NCBI RefSeq assembly: GCF_000259075.1
Contig: NZ_AJKI01000061.1
Location: 1-64,000 of the forward strand
DNA length: 64,000 nucleotides
Origin: Marinilabilia salmonicolor JCM 21150
GTDB taxonomy: Bacteria; Bacteroidota; Bacteroidia; Bacteroidales; Marinilabiliaceae
Direction of reading: 5' to 3'
The first letter of the stretch is position 1. Each line of letters opens with the position of its first letter. A program made the translations under genes and the position numbers. The notes under the pieces were generated by a model, which was given only the letters and a program-made list of their open reading frames with translations, was not told the DNA's origin and made no database searches. Positions 48,201 through 56,756 of this stretch are shown piece after piece.

Positions 48201-51200
48201 ATCCTTCAATATTCTCAACAACGGTTGTATCTTCTCCTAAAACCCACTCAAGCTTAAAACCGGATATAGTGGCAGCAAGTTCACTGTCCTCAATACTCCA
48301 CTTAAGCACAACTGATTCCTCCTGGTTCACAGATACAACAGAATGATCCTCCGGAAAGATTATTGAAGCAACAACAATCTCTCCCTCTGAAATTCCCAAA
48401 TCGATTGTCTCTTCTAATATCCTTGTTTTACCAAAATAATCAGCAACCAACCAATCCGGAACAGCATCATTATCCCCTGCATTCAAAGCCATACTCTCTT
48501 CCCTAAGCCTAAAATCACCGTTTTCGGCGTCTATAAAACCCGGATCTCCTGCAAGGTTACTAACATTATTTCCATTTTCAAAAATGCTGTAAGAAACAAG
48601 ATCTCGATCCGTCAAATCATTATTAATACCTGTCTCTGTTGAATTCTTCCAGAATATAGAATTATAAATTTCATTATATCCAAAGGCTGCACCACCATCA
48701 TTTGTGGAGGTATTATTAAACCATACACAATTGTAATACCTCAGATTCTTACGCCCATACACAGCACCACCATAATAACCGGCAGAGTTATTGGTGAAAA
48801 GCACATTCGCAAACTCAGCCTGGCTTCCTGCTGCGTCATAAACTGCACCACCATTATAGAACGCATAATTATTCTTAAAATGCATATTCACCAACAAAGG
48901 AGACGCACACTCCAAGTATATTCCTCCTCCATTTTCATGGCCATATCCATCTGCATATCCATTTTCAACGATAAAGCCATCAACCACTGTACGCCAGTCA
49001 TCAAGCTCATTGTAAGTTCCAACTGCAGATAACACATGATAACTATTATCATTAGAAACATTTTCCTCACCAATATCCCCACTTAAAATAGTCTTATTTT
49101 TTACATGATTCCGCTGACTAAACTCAGTTTCTGTTCCTTCAAATCCCCCAAACATCTTTATATTCTTCGGCAATGAGAAAGAGATATCACGAGAAGTAGT
49201 TTCAGTTGGTTTATAGATCCCTGCAGCAACCCAAACAGAGTCTCCATCCATAGCATTAGTTAATGCATCCTGCAAGCTCATTGCATCACTCCATGAAGCA
49301 CCATTGCCAGTTCCATCAGGGGTAACAAAAACCGAACGTCCTCTCAAGACAGAGAAGTGATATTGCTCAGACCACACTTGCTGACCGTCATCTGTCACGC
49401 TGCAAATCCTCCAGGCAACCTTTCTTGCAGAAGAAAGCCCGGAGAGATTATAAGCAGTATTTTGAAGATTCTCAACCAAAACAGGATCTCCCTCATTCAT
49501 AGAATACTCCAGCATGTAATGACTCACATCCTCCGGAACACCATCCTCCCAGGTCAGAAGTACTTCCAGAATTTCACTCTCAAGAGTCTCGCCATCAAGA
49601 GGAGATAACAACTTTGGACTTTCGACTCCCCCTTCAAAAACACCAAGATCCACTACACTTTCCAGAATCCGATCATTATTTAGGCCATCCGTTGTCAACC
49701 ACTCAGGAACATCCTCGTTCACTCCGGCATTTATCCCCGGACTCCCAACCCGTAATCTAAAATCATTTTTATCGGGAGCAACAAACATAGGATCCTGAGA
49801 AATATTGCCATTAGTTCCATCAGAACTTTCAAAAATAGAATTTCGTACATTTACCGTATAGGAGAAATCATTACTATTAATACCCGAATAATTATCCCAG
49901 GAAATTGAATTAGTAATGGTAGCATTTCCCACAACAGCAGCCCTCTCCCGTCGTGCATAATTCCCAAACCATGTACAATTATAAAATTCGGCAGTTCCGG
50001 ATATATAAACCGCCCCCCCATTATCCATGGAAATGTTGTTTGTAAACAAAACATTTCCGAACTTAGGATTACTTCCATAACTACTGCGAACAGCTCCACC
50101 CGCAGTAGAAGAGTAATTATCCCGAATCCATACATTCCGAACTATAATTGAAGCATCCTCCATAAAGATTCCGGAGGTTTGATTACCATAACCATCTTCT
50201 ATAATAAACCCATCCAAAACAGTTTCCTCAGTAAGAGGATTTGCCGAAGTTCCTATGGCTTCTACAACCAGTTCGCTATTATCGGTCTTTGATTCTTTAT
50301 CTCCTATATTCCCACTCAGAATTGTTTCATTGAGACTCCAGTTTCTTTCAGCAAGGGTTGATTCCCCTCCTGCAAATCCACCAAATAGCTTAACCTGTTC
50401 TTTTAATTTAAATCGGGAATATCTCTCTGATGTATTGGTTGGATAATAAGTTCCTGCAGCCACCCAAATAGCATCTCCCCTTCTGGCTTCATCAAGAGCA
50501 GATTGAAGGTTCATGGCATCATTCCACGAACTACCATTCCCGGTTCCATTCGGGGTTACATACAAAGGATGTCCGCGTGAAATCCAAAAATAAAAAGTTT
50601 GTGACCAGCTCTGATTCCCGGATGCATCCACCCCAGCTACACGCCATTGAACAACACTATTGGGATTCAAACCGGTTAAAGTATAACTAAAACTTCCAGG
50701 ATCTTCAACAGAAACAGGATCATCCTCATTGATACGATATTCTAAAGTATAACTCTCCACTCCATCCGGTTGAGTCCCGCTCCATCCCCATTCCAGAACT
50801 ACACTATTCTGATCTGCTTCAAAACCGGCATCATTCGCGGGGCTGAATAATTCAGGACTCAATACGACTCCCTCAAACACCCCTATATCTACTATACCTC
50901 CCTGAATGCGTTCTCTACCGGAATAATCGGTTGTCAACCATTCCGGCACTACCTCATTATTCCCGGCATTCAGCCCTGGACTGCCGTCACCAAGGCTAAA
51001 AACACCTTTATCAGGAGCAACAAAAACAGGATCCTGAGAAATATTTCCATTGGAACCATTAGCATCTTTAAAAATAGAATTCTCTATTACAGCACTGAAA
51101 TTAAAATCATTACCATCACTCGAAGCATTGTTCCATGCTATAGAATTATAAACCTGAACAACTACGCTTGTACTTTTATAAATTGCCCCGGCCAAATCTG

Positions 51201-51888
51201 TAGTAGAATTACCGTACCACAAACAATTTACAAAAGTGGCATCAGACGAAGCCATAACGCCAGCTCCGGCAGAACCGGAACTATTATTCACAAACAACAC
51301 ATTGAAAAATTCCGGATTACTGCCATTTTGAGTATAAACAGCGCCCCCCCAGCGTGTAGCCTGATTGTCTCTCAACAAGACATTTCTAATTTGAGTTGTA
51401 CAGTAACGAATATAGAGACCTCCCCCATCGTAGAGAGCATTCCCATGCTCTATTATAAAACCATCAAGCACATTTGATTGAATTGGTTCACTCTCTGTAC
51501 CTCTGTTTTTAATGACAATATAACTGTTATCACTATTATCCCCCTCAACCCCAATATCACCACTCAGTATTGTTTCATTCAGGCGCCAGTCTCTCTGAGA
51601 AAGTTCTGTTTCATTACCAGCAAACCCGCCATAATAATGAACTCCATCTTTAAGATCAAAACCGATGGTTCGGTCTCCATCTGTTGTAGGTTTATAAATA
51701 CCGGCAGCCACCCAGACTTCATCACCGGCCACAGCAGCAGCCAGGGCAGTTTGTAAATCGGAATAAACATTGGTCTGATTTTGCCAGGCGGTACTCACCG
51801 CACCCGGCTTTACATAAAGGATATCGGCTTTTAATTCAGAAAAAGAAATTGCCAGAATCAATGAAAAGACAAGGTAAAAGTGCTTCAT
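42268..51888 (-). CDS. Giant seven-module beta-helix protein with type A T9SS sorting domain
   Basis: A 3206-residue secreted protein. After a signal peptide (about 1-21) come seven modules starting near residues 24, 438, 849, 1269, 1692, 2110 and 2543. Each opens with a strand like LYVTPNGTGNGSSW, then DEVWVAAGIYKPT, YGGFAGNETELSQRDW, ETILSGDIG and a run of N-rich parallel beta-helix coils (NVLFTNNSAGYYGGAVYG). Modules one to six close with an Ig/fibronectin-like linker (YTLSELVPFDGIDWRVG). The helix coils resemble right-handed pectin-lyase-fold / polymorphic-outer-membrane repeats, but I see no lyase catalytic motif, so a binding or adhesive role is likelier. Ig-like domains (about 2860-3110) precede the C-terminal type A T9SS sorting domain (SPNPVVAGNPVDVILPV ... 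SSGVYLMQIEYNDG ... RKLIIE). Protein of this size and regularity is probably a surface fibre. Confidence 0.93.
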   Translation of the reverse strand: MKHFYLVFSLILAISFSELKADILYVKPGAVSTAWQNQTNVYSDLQTALAAAVAGDEVWVAAGIYKPTTDGDRTIGFDLKDGVHYYGGFAGNETELSQRDWRLNETILSGDIGVEGDNSDNSYIVIKNRGTESEPIQSNVLDGFIIEHGNALYDGGGLYIRYCTTQIRNVLLRDNQATRWGGAVYTQNGSNPEFFNVLFVNNSSGSAGAGVMASSDATFVNCLWYGNSTTDLAGAIYKSTSVVVQVYNSIAWNNASSDGNDFNFSAVIENSIFKDANGSNGNISQDPVFVAPDKGVFSLGDGSPGLNAGNNEVVPEWLTTDYSGRERIQGGIVDIGVFEGVVLSPELFSPANDAGFEADQNSVVLEWGWSGTQPDGVESYTLEYRINEDDPVSVEDPGSFSYTLTGLNPNSVVQWRVAGVDASGNQSWSQTFYFWISRGHPLYVTPNGTGNGSSWNDAMNLQSALDEARRGDAIWVAAGTYYPTNTSERYSRFKLKEQVKLFGGFAGGESTLAERNWSLNETILSGNIGDKESKTDNSELVVEAIGTSANPLTEETVLDGFIIEDGYGNQTSGIFMEDASIIVRNVWIRDNYSSTAGGAVRSSYGSNPKFGNVLFTNNISMDNGGAVYISGTAEFYNCTWFGNYARRERAAVVGNATITNSISWDNYSGINSNDFSYTVNVRNSIFESSDGTNGNISQDPMFVAPDKNDFRLRVGSPGINAGVNEDVPEWLTTDGLNNDRILESVVDLGVFEGGVESPKLLSPLDGETLESEILEVLLTWEDGVPEDVSHYMLEYSMNEGDPVLVENLQNTAYNLSGLSSARKVAWRICSVTDDGQQVWSEQYHFSVLRGRSVFVTPDGTGNGASWSDAMSLQDALTNAMDGDSVWVAAGIYKPTETTSRDISFSLPKNIKMFGGFEGTETEFSQRNHVKNKTILSGDIGEENVSNDNSYHVLSAVGTYNELDDWRTVVDGFIVENGYADGYGHENGGGIYLECASPLLVNMHFKNNYAFYNGGAVYDAAGSQAEFANVLFTNNSAGYYGGAVYGRKNLRYYNCVWFNNTSTNDGGAAFGYNEIYNSIFWKNSTETGINNDLTDRDLVSYSIFENGNNVSNLAGDPGFIDAENGDFRLREESMALNAGDNDAVPDWLVADYFGKTRILEETIDLGISEGEIVVASIIFPEDHSVVSVNQEESVVLKWSIEDSELAATISGFKLEWVLGEDTTVVENIEGYEYTLSELVPFDGIDWRVGYYDENGNINWSDYTSFNIYRGHPIFVVVDGTGDGTSWENGIDLKEALNIAVRGDSLWISEGIYKPTVTTDRTSSFVIDENYKLFGGFTGVETFFEERNTYKNQVVLSGDIGEPGVESDNSYHVVRITGSQDQPVTEQMILDGVTIENGFADVYGDNDGGGLIINSASPIIKNVWFRNNFASDDGGAVYVDNLSNPLFGNVLFWKNESGDDGGAVYSGAQVNFYNCVWLENYSGYYGGAVYDNSRTSMVYNSIAWDNEARWSYDNFHYGVSSFYSIFNNAADENGNLNQEPGFVSVDKEDFRLKEGSPAINSGNIDYLPDWLTSDFYGNSRLIDDVPDIGIFEGSVIIPRLLSPLQDTVYHISSDETVLFEWTLEDVSVLENVSAFQLEYIVNHDTILIEGISEQQFEISGFQPTDSVSWSVSYTDEQEFTTWSAQSSFFIGRGHPVFVAHGGTGDGSSWATATNLQNALDISVAGDSIWVAAGTYKPTDTDDRNISFEIKENVKLFGGFAGTETKFAERNLVENQTILSGDIGEEGVDTDNSYHVFKMIGSQAVPITLKTVVDGLVIEKGYADEQYMDGGGLLLEWASPIVRNVWLRDNYAVDDGGAVYGDNESHAQYGNVIFTNNESGGDGGAVYSLGIMKFFTCLWYGNISGAYGGAVYSDNAIVNNSIAWGNSSEWSYNDFTYWVDVTNSIYSGGYSGDDNISQNPDFVDPSNNDFRLKEGSPAINAGSTESIPDWLSGDYYGNSRVDEDIVDMGAIEGYVITPVLVSPAEESWLEADFTSTTLEWGWNDSVPNNVNGFVVEYVINGGEPQLIEDLTALETELTGFQPADEVSWRVGSLEDTGFTNWSESRTFTVNRDQPLYVKPGARGNGTSWLDAMDLKDAMAISIENDEIWIAAGTYKPTDDGDRNATFELKNGMKLYGGFGGFESSVEERDWMANETILSGDIGVEGDVNDNSYNVVRIRGAEDRLFEGNVVDGFIIEKGKARYDGGGVYIRWSSPRLRNIWLRDNQADRWGGAVYSQNGSNPTFSNVLFVNNSAASAGAAVMASSDATFNNCLWYGNTTTDIGGAIYRNYYGAVKVNNSIAWNNHDSSDSDFNFTTGIENSVFADADGSNGNIAKDPLFVDAENDIFHLQDGSPAINAGDNDLVADELLTDFAGFDRIFGDNVDIGPFEYVQIQPVAPANGGSGTKEYSMLMMLNLVWGISDGTIEPQTNIPSDFEYQMKLWKVGDEENPLEDGSFSTRSGIDGTNNSTIIGGLEYGSAYQWTIGLDYGDYVNWSEPSTFYIGHDYTIKVKEGSAGTTGVSWDDAFGTLHEALEFALPGDEIWVAEGTYYPVTPADPNNVTHTEREQALSLKPGMIIYGGLAGDEFNAWNRNHVEHPVILSGDIGVADDDSDNSIHLFRNEFDAATPLEQGAVIEGFIFEDATGSAIYNVNASPSVEFSVFRNNMGDDGGAVYNDGSSPRFFNVLFHDNEASGSGGAIFADGDSEPELLSCTVAHNRASNTGGLYGTFDVKNSIVYSNENGAFSDAASQVVYSCVEGGYGGEENISYDPMWTDPGNRDYSLQMFSPCIEQGNNKWFTGLFGYDLAKNSRTHWMTTDMGAFEATENGKLEIVESSVDADGLTDFIDSITIRFNQPIAIDQSVSPLITPDVEAELSVSPEDPSVLIISHPGLQTSTDYHLELPGGQVTLFNNDKIIHWFAEFDFTTRACVPVVLSVEDSDVSVCPRTSVTLGVKIEGDALDYSWVFNDQEAVVADSDSLFIETVMPENTGSYTVSVNDWCGSSDEITLNLEYKTGTELVIPEPKWNTVYFVDNSSGNLSEFRWYLNGEEVSQKQYVDVKSMRDGDLTVTAFDETSQCLIFGEVNRVKSASLKSAVVSPNPVVAGNPVDVILPVVSEMSRIRLYDMKGSLLIDREYGESSILQLKNTDLSSGVYLMQIEYNDGFMENRKLIIE

Positions 51889-52312
51889 AATCGGGGTCTA
51901 AAAAGTTACAATTCACCCCACCTTATGAACAAACAAGTAACCAAGTTCTGTTATTCTGCTGACTCGGTTTTGTTAAAGATCGAACCGGGAAGGGTTGTGT
52001 TTTTTTAACAAAATCGAACAATATTACCAATTATTAAATAATTGACCAACCACCCACCGGGAAATTTTGATGAACATCAAAAATCCTTTTAGGGATTTCA
52101 CCTCGAATGATTAAATTTGATGCCGGAAATTGTATTAGTGAATAGCTAATAGTGAATAGGTGAAAGGATATCGTTAGAAAATCATTAACATGAGGATTCA
52201 AACAGCTAATGATGGGCTACCTTAAATCATCTATAAACAAACGATATACGAATATCACAAATAAAAAACAAGTCCCTTTTCATAATAAAACAACAACAAA
52301 ACTCAGGAAGGC
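51889..52312. other. Divergent intergenic region between two surface-protein genes
   Basis: A 424-base AT-rich gap with no credible reading frame. It contains the short direct repeat GTGAATAGCTAATAGTGAATAG near 52138-52159 and should contain promoters in both directions. Apart from the weak promoter candidate listed, I see nothing specific. Confidence 0.45.
51901..51933 (-). promoter_or_regulatory. Candidate promoter of the giant beta-helix protein gene
   Basis: On the minus strand TTTG (51930-51933) is followed after 21 bases by TAACTTTT (51901-51908). Five of six fixed -7 bases match TAnnTTTG. The predicted transcript start would leave a leader of only about eight bases before ATG, which speaks against it. 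Confidence 0.35.
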
Positions 52313-54829
52313 ATGAAGCAGTTTTTTACCATAATTATTCTCAGCATACTCTCTCTCCACATCACGGGGCAAGAATCAGTCGTATCTCCCGACCGGGCAC
52401 TGGAGTTGTTCACACAAGGGAACTATGCCGAGGCTCTCCCTATGTACGAGCAGCTTATTGAGCGATATGAAAGGGAAGCAAAATACAACTATTACCTGGG
52501 TGTTTGTCTTGTTGAGCAGCGCCAAAACCTCAGTGAAGCCATCAAAAGATTAAAATTTGCGCAGTCAAGAAGAGTTAACCGTGACGTTCATTTCTATCTG
52601 GGAAAAGCCTACCAAAAAGCTTATGAATTCGAACCGGCCGAACAGGAGTTTAACAATTTCCTGAAATACGCAACCAACAATGACCCGAGAAGAGCCAAAG
52701 CACTCAGAGCTGTCGAGGATTGTAAAAGAGCCAACACACTAATCAACAAACACTTTAGCATTCAGGTTATTGACAAAGACACCGTTCCGGAGTCTGCATA
52801 TCTCTCGCAATACAACTTGCCTGAAGAGGCCGGTACAATTGCCAAAAACAAAACCTTTTTCAAAACAGGTGTCCCACCCGAGAAAATCATGTACCGAACC
52901 GAAAAAGGTGATGATGTTTACTTTGTTTTAGAAGAGCCCGACACCGCGCTTCATGATATTTACTTCATGGAGCAATTGCTTGACCGCTGGAGTGGAAGCA
53001 AAAACCTGGGAGAGCCTGTTAATTCTGATTTTGATGATCGTCACCCCTTCCTGATGGTGGACGGAACTACATTTTTCTTTGCATCGGATCGTCCCGGAGG
53101 AATGGGAGGTCTGGATATTTATCGTTCAATTTTTGATCCGGAGAGCGACACTTTCTCTGCACCCGAAAATCTGGGCCCTCCCTTTAATTCACCGGATGAT
53201 GACTTCCTGTTTGCTGCCGATTCGTTTGGAGAAAGAGCCTGGTTTACTACCAATCGGGGAGTTGAACCCGGAAGTGCAGTTGTTGTTAAGATCGTTTGGG
53301 ACAACAAAGTTTTCAAAAACCTGACAGAAGATGTCAACCAGGTACGTGAGCTTGCCCTGCTTCCCATGAGTGAAGGCAATTTCTGGGAAGATGGCATCAA
53401 ACAAGAGCAGGAAAAACAATCAGCAGCAAAACGAAACAGTGAACAGCAATTTCAGTTTTACATCAATGACACACTGGTTTACACCAACTTTGATCAGTTT
53501 CTGAGTGATGTTGCCCGCCAGGAGTTTAAGCGAGGACGCAGCGTAGATATGCAAAAGGACAGCCTTGAACAAGTCATGCGCAACAAAAGGGAACAATATG
53601 CGCAAAGCTACAATCAGGAAGAGTTGAGCCGACTTATGGACGAGATTCTTGAACTGGAAAAGAAAGTTTACGGCCACGACGACCAGGTAAAAAGACATTA
53701 CATCAGAGCCCGGCAACTGGAGATGGACAAAATATCGGAACTTAAAAGCCGGGGAATGTATAATGAAGCGCAAAAACCGGCACCCGGGGCGTCATCCAAC
53801 AATAGTCTGACTACTCCGGCTCTGAAATCAGGCAATTTTTCATTTTATTCTGATGAAGAGTTCATGACCCGACAGGAGCGTTTAAATCCGATGTATAAAA
53901 GTTATTTTTCACCGTCACAAGTCCAGGTACTTCAACAAACCGACAGTATGTACACCTGGGCCAAAATCATGCAACTGGAAGCCTCTAAACTGTTGGAAAG
54001 TTCTGTAACATCAGAAACAGAAGAAGAACAACAACAAAGTCTTCTTCAAAGGGTTAAAAACCTTGACTCTTTGTCAAAAAACAACCAGGAAGAAAGTGGG
54101 GAGTCGGTTTCCAAAAAGAGCAGATACATGCAACAACAGGCTTTATCGATGTATCATGAAGCCCTGGACAAAAAGTTTAACATTTACAAGCCGGTTCTTA
54201 AGCGAATGGCCGAAAACCAGGGCAACGGGCACTGGGAAAATCTTTTGGGAGAGGCACAGAGCAGATTCGAACAAGCCAATAACGGCATCGAAAAAATGGC
54301 TGTCTGGAACCCGGGACAATATGAAAATCTGGGAGGATTAAAGCGCCAGGCAATTGAGATGATTGAGCATAGTCTCCTCAACAGTCAGGGAAGTAATTTG
54401 ACGGTTTCTGCAACATCATCAACAGCCAACAATGAAAGCATCAACCGAAAACCGGAACCCGGCTCCGTTGATAATCAGCCATCAATAACCAAAGCTAAAC
54501 AACAAAACGCAAACAGCATTGTAAAAACAGCTTTAGGGGAACCTGATAAAAAAGCAGCAAGCCTGAAGCCTGTTTACAAAATTCAAATTGGTGTTTTCCG
54601 CAATTCTCCTGATTCGGAAGCGCTGTCACGCATACCTCAAGTAACCTCTCAGGCAGTGCCGGGAAAAGATCTGACCCGGTACTATAGCGGAGCATGGTCG
54701 GGATATGCAGAAGCCGCACAAAACATCGAAAGAGTCCGCAACAATGGCTTTCCAGGTGCTTTTATTGTAGCATTCATTGATGGAGAAAAAACATCCATTG
54801 AAAAGGCAAGGGAACTGAGTTCAGAATGA
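52313..54829 (+). CDS. TPR/PD40/SPOR-domain envelope protein
   Basis: An 838-residue exported protein. It has a signal peptide (about 1-19), tetratricopeptide repeats (about 25-145, ALELFTQGNYAEALPMYEQL and FYLGKAYQKAYEFEPAEQEF), a PD40/WD40-like beta-propeller segment (about 230-330, TFFFASDRPGGMGGLDIYRS), a long charged helical region with heptad-like stretches (about 350-700), and a C-terminal SPOR-like domain (about 752-835, YKIQIGVFRNSPDSEALSRI). TPR+PD40 proteins of this phylum are often envelope-associated, and SPOR domains bind denuded peptidoglycan. It lies divergently from the giant T9SS cargo gene and resembles in layout the PorE-like accessory proteins of T9SS, but it lacks an OmpA domain, so I do not give that name. 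Linking envelope and secretion apparatus is a hypothesis. Confidence 0.75.
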   Translation: MKQFFTIIILSILSLHITGQESVVSPDRALELFTQGNYAEALPMYEQLIERYEREAKYNYYLGVCLVEQRQNLSEAIKRLKFAQSRRVNRDVHFYLGKAYQKAYEFEPAEQEFNNFLKYATNNDPRRAKALRAVEDCKRANTLINKHFSIQVIDKDTVPESAYLSQYNLPEEAGTIAKNKTFFKTGVPPEKIMYRTEKGDDVYFVLEEPDTALHDIYFMEQLLDRWSGSKNLGEPVNSDFDDRHPFLMVDGTTFFFASDRPGGMGGLDIYRSIFDPESDTFSAPENLGPPFNSPDDDFLFAADSFGERAWFTTNRGVEPGSAVVVKIVWDNKVFKNLTEDVNQVRELALLPMSEGNFWEDGIKQEQEKQSAAKRNSEQQFQFYINDTLVYTNFDQFLSDVARQEFKRGRSVDMQKDSLEQVMRNKREQYAQSYNQEELSRLMDEILELEKKVYGHDDQVKRHYIRARQLEMDKISELKSRGMYNEAQKPAPGASSNNSLTTPALKSGNFSFYSDEEFMTRQERLNPMYKSYFSPSQVQVLQQTDSMYTWAKIMQLEASKLLESSVTSETEEEQQQSLLQRVKNLDSLSKNNQEESGESVSKKSRYMQQQALSMYHEALDKKFNIYKPVLKRMAENQGNGHWENLLGEAQSRFEQANNGIEKMAVWNPGQYENLGGLKRQAIEMIEHSLLNSQGSNLTVSATSSTANNESINRKPEPGSVDNQPSITKAKQQNANSIVKTALGEPDKKAASLKPVYKIQIGVFRNSPDSEALSRIPQVTSQAVPGKDLTRYYSGAWSGYAEAAQNIERVRNNGFPGAFIVAFIDGEKTSIEKARELSSE

Positions 54830-54903
54830 CAAGAAGCACAGAATAGGCGAAAACTCTTGTTTGGAATGAAATATTTTCCTATTTTACAACAAATTTTTGA
54901 ACT

Positions 54904-55179
54904 ATGGCACCTTACGACAAGAGGAAAGAAAATTCAGGTTCCAGCAAAGAAAGCATTGGCAACCATCTGCTGATATTGCACAACGATGACATCCATTCTT
55001 TCGATGACGTCATTGATGCATTAATAGAACACTGCAATCATGACACATTGCAGGCCGAACAATGTGCCACCCTCACCCATTACAGGGGTTACTGTGAAAT
55101 AAAGAAAGGTTCGTTCAACGAACTTGCTGATTTGCAAAAACAATTAACCGGAAAATCCTTAAATGTCACCATTGATTAA
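54904..55179 (+). CDS. clpS: ATP-dependent Clp protease adaptor ClpS
   Basis: A 91-residue cytosolic adaptor that delivers N-degron substrates to the Clp ATPase. The ClpS core spans about 20-90: LLILHNDDIHSFDDVIDALI carries the conserved N-D-D motif of the substrate pocket, followed by QAEQCATLTHYRGYCEIKKG, where the usual histidine/glycine segment (HYRG) matches the ClpA/C-binding face. The start ATG follows AAATTTTTGAACT. The nfeD-like gene starts nine bases after its stop, so it is probably co-transcribed with nfeD and floA. This is a common order in Bacteroidota by my recollection, though I cannot check frequency. Length is standard. Confidence 0.9.
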   Translation: MAPYDKRKENSGSSKESIGNHLLILHNDDIHSFDDVIDALIEHCNHDTLQAEQCATLTHYRGYCEIKKGSFNELADLQKQLTGKSLNVTID

Positions 55180-55188
55180 CCCTATACA

Positions 55189-55647
55189 ATGACAATTATT
55201 ATCTTACTGATTATCACCGGTCTTCTATTGCTCATTCTGGAATTTTTTGTAGTTCCCGGAATTACCATTGCCGGCATTGGAGGACTCGGAATGATTGTCG
55301 GTGGTATTTTCATGGCCTACGGGCTGGATACTGCAACAGGCCACATCACTTTGGCACTTACCATATTTTTTACGCTAATCATCCTTTTCTACGCGCTTAG
55401 AACCAAAACCTGGCAAAAACTGATGCTGAGTTCAAGCATCAACAGCAATGTGGATACCATCGTGGAAAATTCCATCAATATTGGCGATACGGGAAAAACA
55501 ATTACCCGCCTGAACCCCATTGGAAAAGCGAGAATCAACGGACAGGATGTGGAGGCCCGTTGTCCCGGTCAGTTCCTTGATCCTAAAACAGAAATTGAAG
55601 TAACCGAAGTATATAAAACCTACATTATTGTTAAACCAGTAAAATAA
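55189..55647 (+). CDS. NfeD-family membrane protein (short form)
   Basis: A 152-residue membrane protein. The N-terminal half has three to four membrane segments ([57 protein letters not shown]). The C-terminal half is the soluble OB-fold NfeD domain (about 85-150, [20 protein letters not shown], then [15 protein letters not shown]). It lacks the N-terminal ClpP-class protease of the long form, so it is the short form usually encoded with flotillins. The gene lies nine bases after clpS and five bases before the flotillin gene, which implies joint translation. The proposed role is membrane-domain organisation with FloA. Confidence 0.92.
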   Translation: MTIIILLIITGLLLLILEFFVVPGITIAGIGGLGMIVGGIFMAYGLDTATGHITLALTIFFTLIILFYALRTKTWQKLMLSSSINSNVDTIVENSINIGDTGKTITRLNPIGKARINGQDVEARCPGQFLDPKTEIEVTEVYKTYIIVKPVK

Positions 55648-55652
55648 TTACT

Positions 55653-56672
55653 ATGGAAGTTTTCGGAACACTCGGGCTCATTGCAGTCATCATTGTTCTC
55701 TTTTTTGTAATACTGTACTATGTTCCCGTAATATTATGGTTCTCGGCACTGGTAACCGGTGTTCGCATCTCACTTCTTCAGCTGGTGCTTATGCGCATCC
55801 GTAAAGTACCACCATCTGTCATTGTAAGGGCCATGATTGAGGCACATAAAGCAGGCCTGCAAACCATCAAACGTGATGAACTTGAAGCTCACTTTCTGGC
55901 AGGCGGCAACATCGACAATGTTGTGCATGCCTTGGTGTCAGCATCAAAAGCAAATATTGAGCTCACGTTCCAGATGGGTACTGCCATTGATTTGGCAGGG
56001 CGAGATGTTTTCCAGGCAGTACAGATGTCTGTAAACCCAAAAGTCATTGACACACCCCCTGTTGCAGCAGTAGCCAAAGACGGAATTCAGTTGATTACCA
56101 AAGCCCGGGTAACCGTTCGTGCCAACATCAAACAGCTGGTAGGTGGTGCCGGAGAAGAGACAGTGCTGGCCCGTGTTGGTGAAGGCATTGTTTCCTCAAT
56201 TGGCTCTTCCAGTTCACACAAAGCAGTACTTGAGAATCCGGACTCCATATCAAAAGTAGTTTTGGGCAAAGGACTGGATGCCGGTACAGCTTTCGAAATT
56301 CTTTCCATCGACATAGCTGACATTGACATAGGTAAAAACATTGGTGCTGAACTGCAGACCGATCAGGCAGAGGCAGATAAGCATATCGCTCAAGCCAAAG
56401 CAGAAGAGCGTCGTGCCATGGCCGTAGCCGAAGAACAGGAAATGAAAGCCAAAGCTCAGGAAGCACGGGCTCATGTAATCGAAGCGGAAGCAGAAGTACC
56501 CAAAGCCATCGCCGAAGCATTCAGGTCAGGAAATATCGGAATCATGGATTACATGAAGTATAAAAACATAGATGCCGATACGCAAATGCGTGACTCTATC
56601 GCAAAACCCCAACAATCGTCAGGACGATCCAAAGATGACAAGTCCAACGATAAAGGGAAAAACGATAAATAA
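55653..56672 (+). CDS. floA: Flotillin-like protein FloA
   Basis: A 339-residue membrane scaffold protein. Residues about 1-50 form the membrane-inserting hairpin ([20 protein letters not shown] and [19 protein letters not shown]). The flotillin/PHB core follows (about 55-225, [20 protein letters not shown] and [20 protein letters not shown]). The C-terminal part is an Ala/Glu-rich coiled coil (about 235-300, [38 protein letters not shown]) that supports oligomerisation. The end is a Lys/Asp/Ser-rich tail ([15 protein letters not shown]). FloA organises membrane microdomains and interacts with secretion and proteolysis factors. It closes the clpS-nfeD-floA operon and is followed by a strong terminator. 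Length is normal. Confidence 0.95.
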   Translation: MEVFGTLGLIAVIIVLFFVILYYVPVILWFSALVTGVRISLLQLVLMRIRKVPPSVIVRAMIEAHKAGLQTIKRDELEAHFLAGGNIDNVVHALVSASKANIELTFQMGTAIDLAGRDVFQAVQMSVNPKVIDTPPVAAVAKDGIQLITKARVTVRANIKQLVGGAGEETVLARVGEGIVSSIGSSSSHKAVLENPDSISKVVLGKGLDAGTAFEILSIDIADIDIGKNIGAELQTDQAEADKHIAQAKAEERRAMAVAEEQEMKAKAQEARAHVIEAEAEVPKAIAEAFRSGNIGIMDYMKYKNIDADTQMRDSIAKPQQSSGRSKDDKSNDKGKNDK

Positions 56673-56699
56673 TCTTTGATACAAATACTCACATCAATG

Positions 56700-56732
56700 A
56701 AGGCCGGCCGCACAAATGGCCGGCCTTTTTTT
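56700..56732 (+). terminator. Strong intrinsic terminator of the clpS-nfeD-floA operon
   Basis: AAGGCCGGCC (56700-56709) pairs over ten bases with GGCCGGCCTT (56718-56727), the loop is eight bases, and seven consecutive T begin at 56726. Confidence 0.93.
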
Positions 56733-56756
56733 GAACAACAATAAAACAGCAATAAA

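Noticed and set aside
43300-51800. Antisense and alternate-frame stretches opposite the giant beta-helix protein
   Set aside because: They are by-products of the repeated modules of the true gene.
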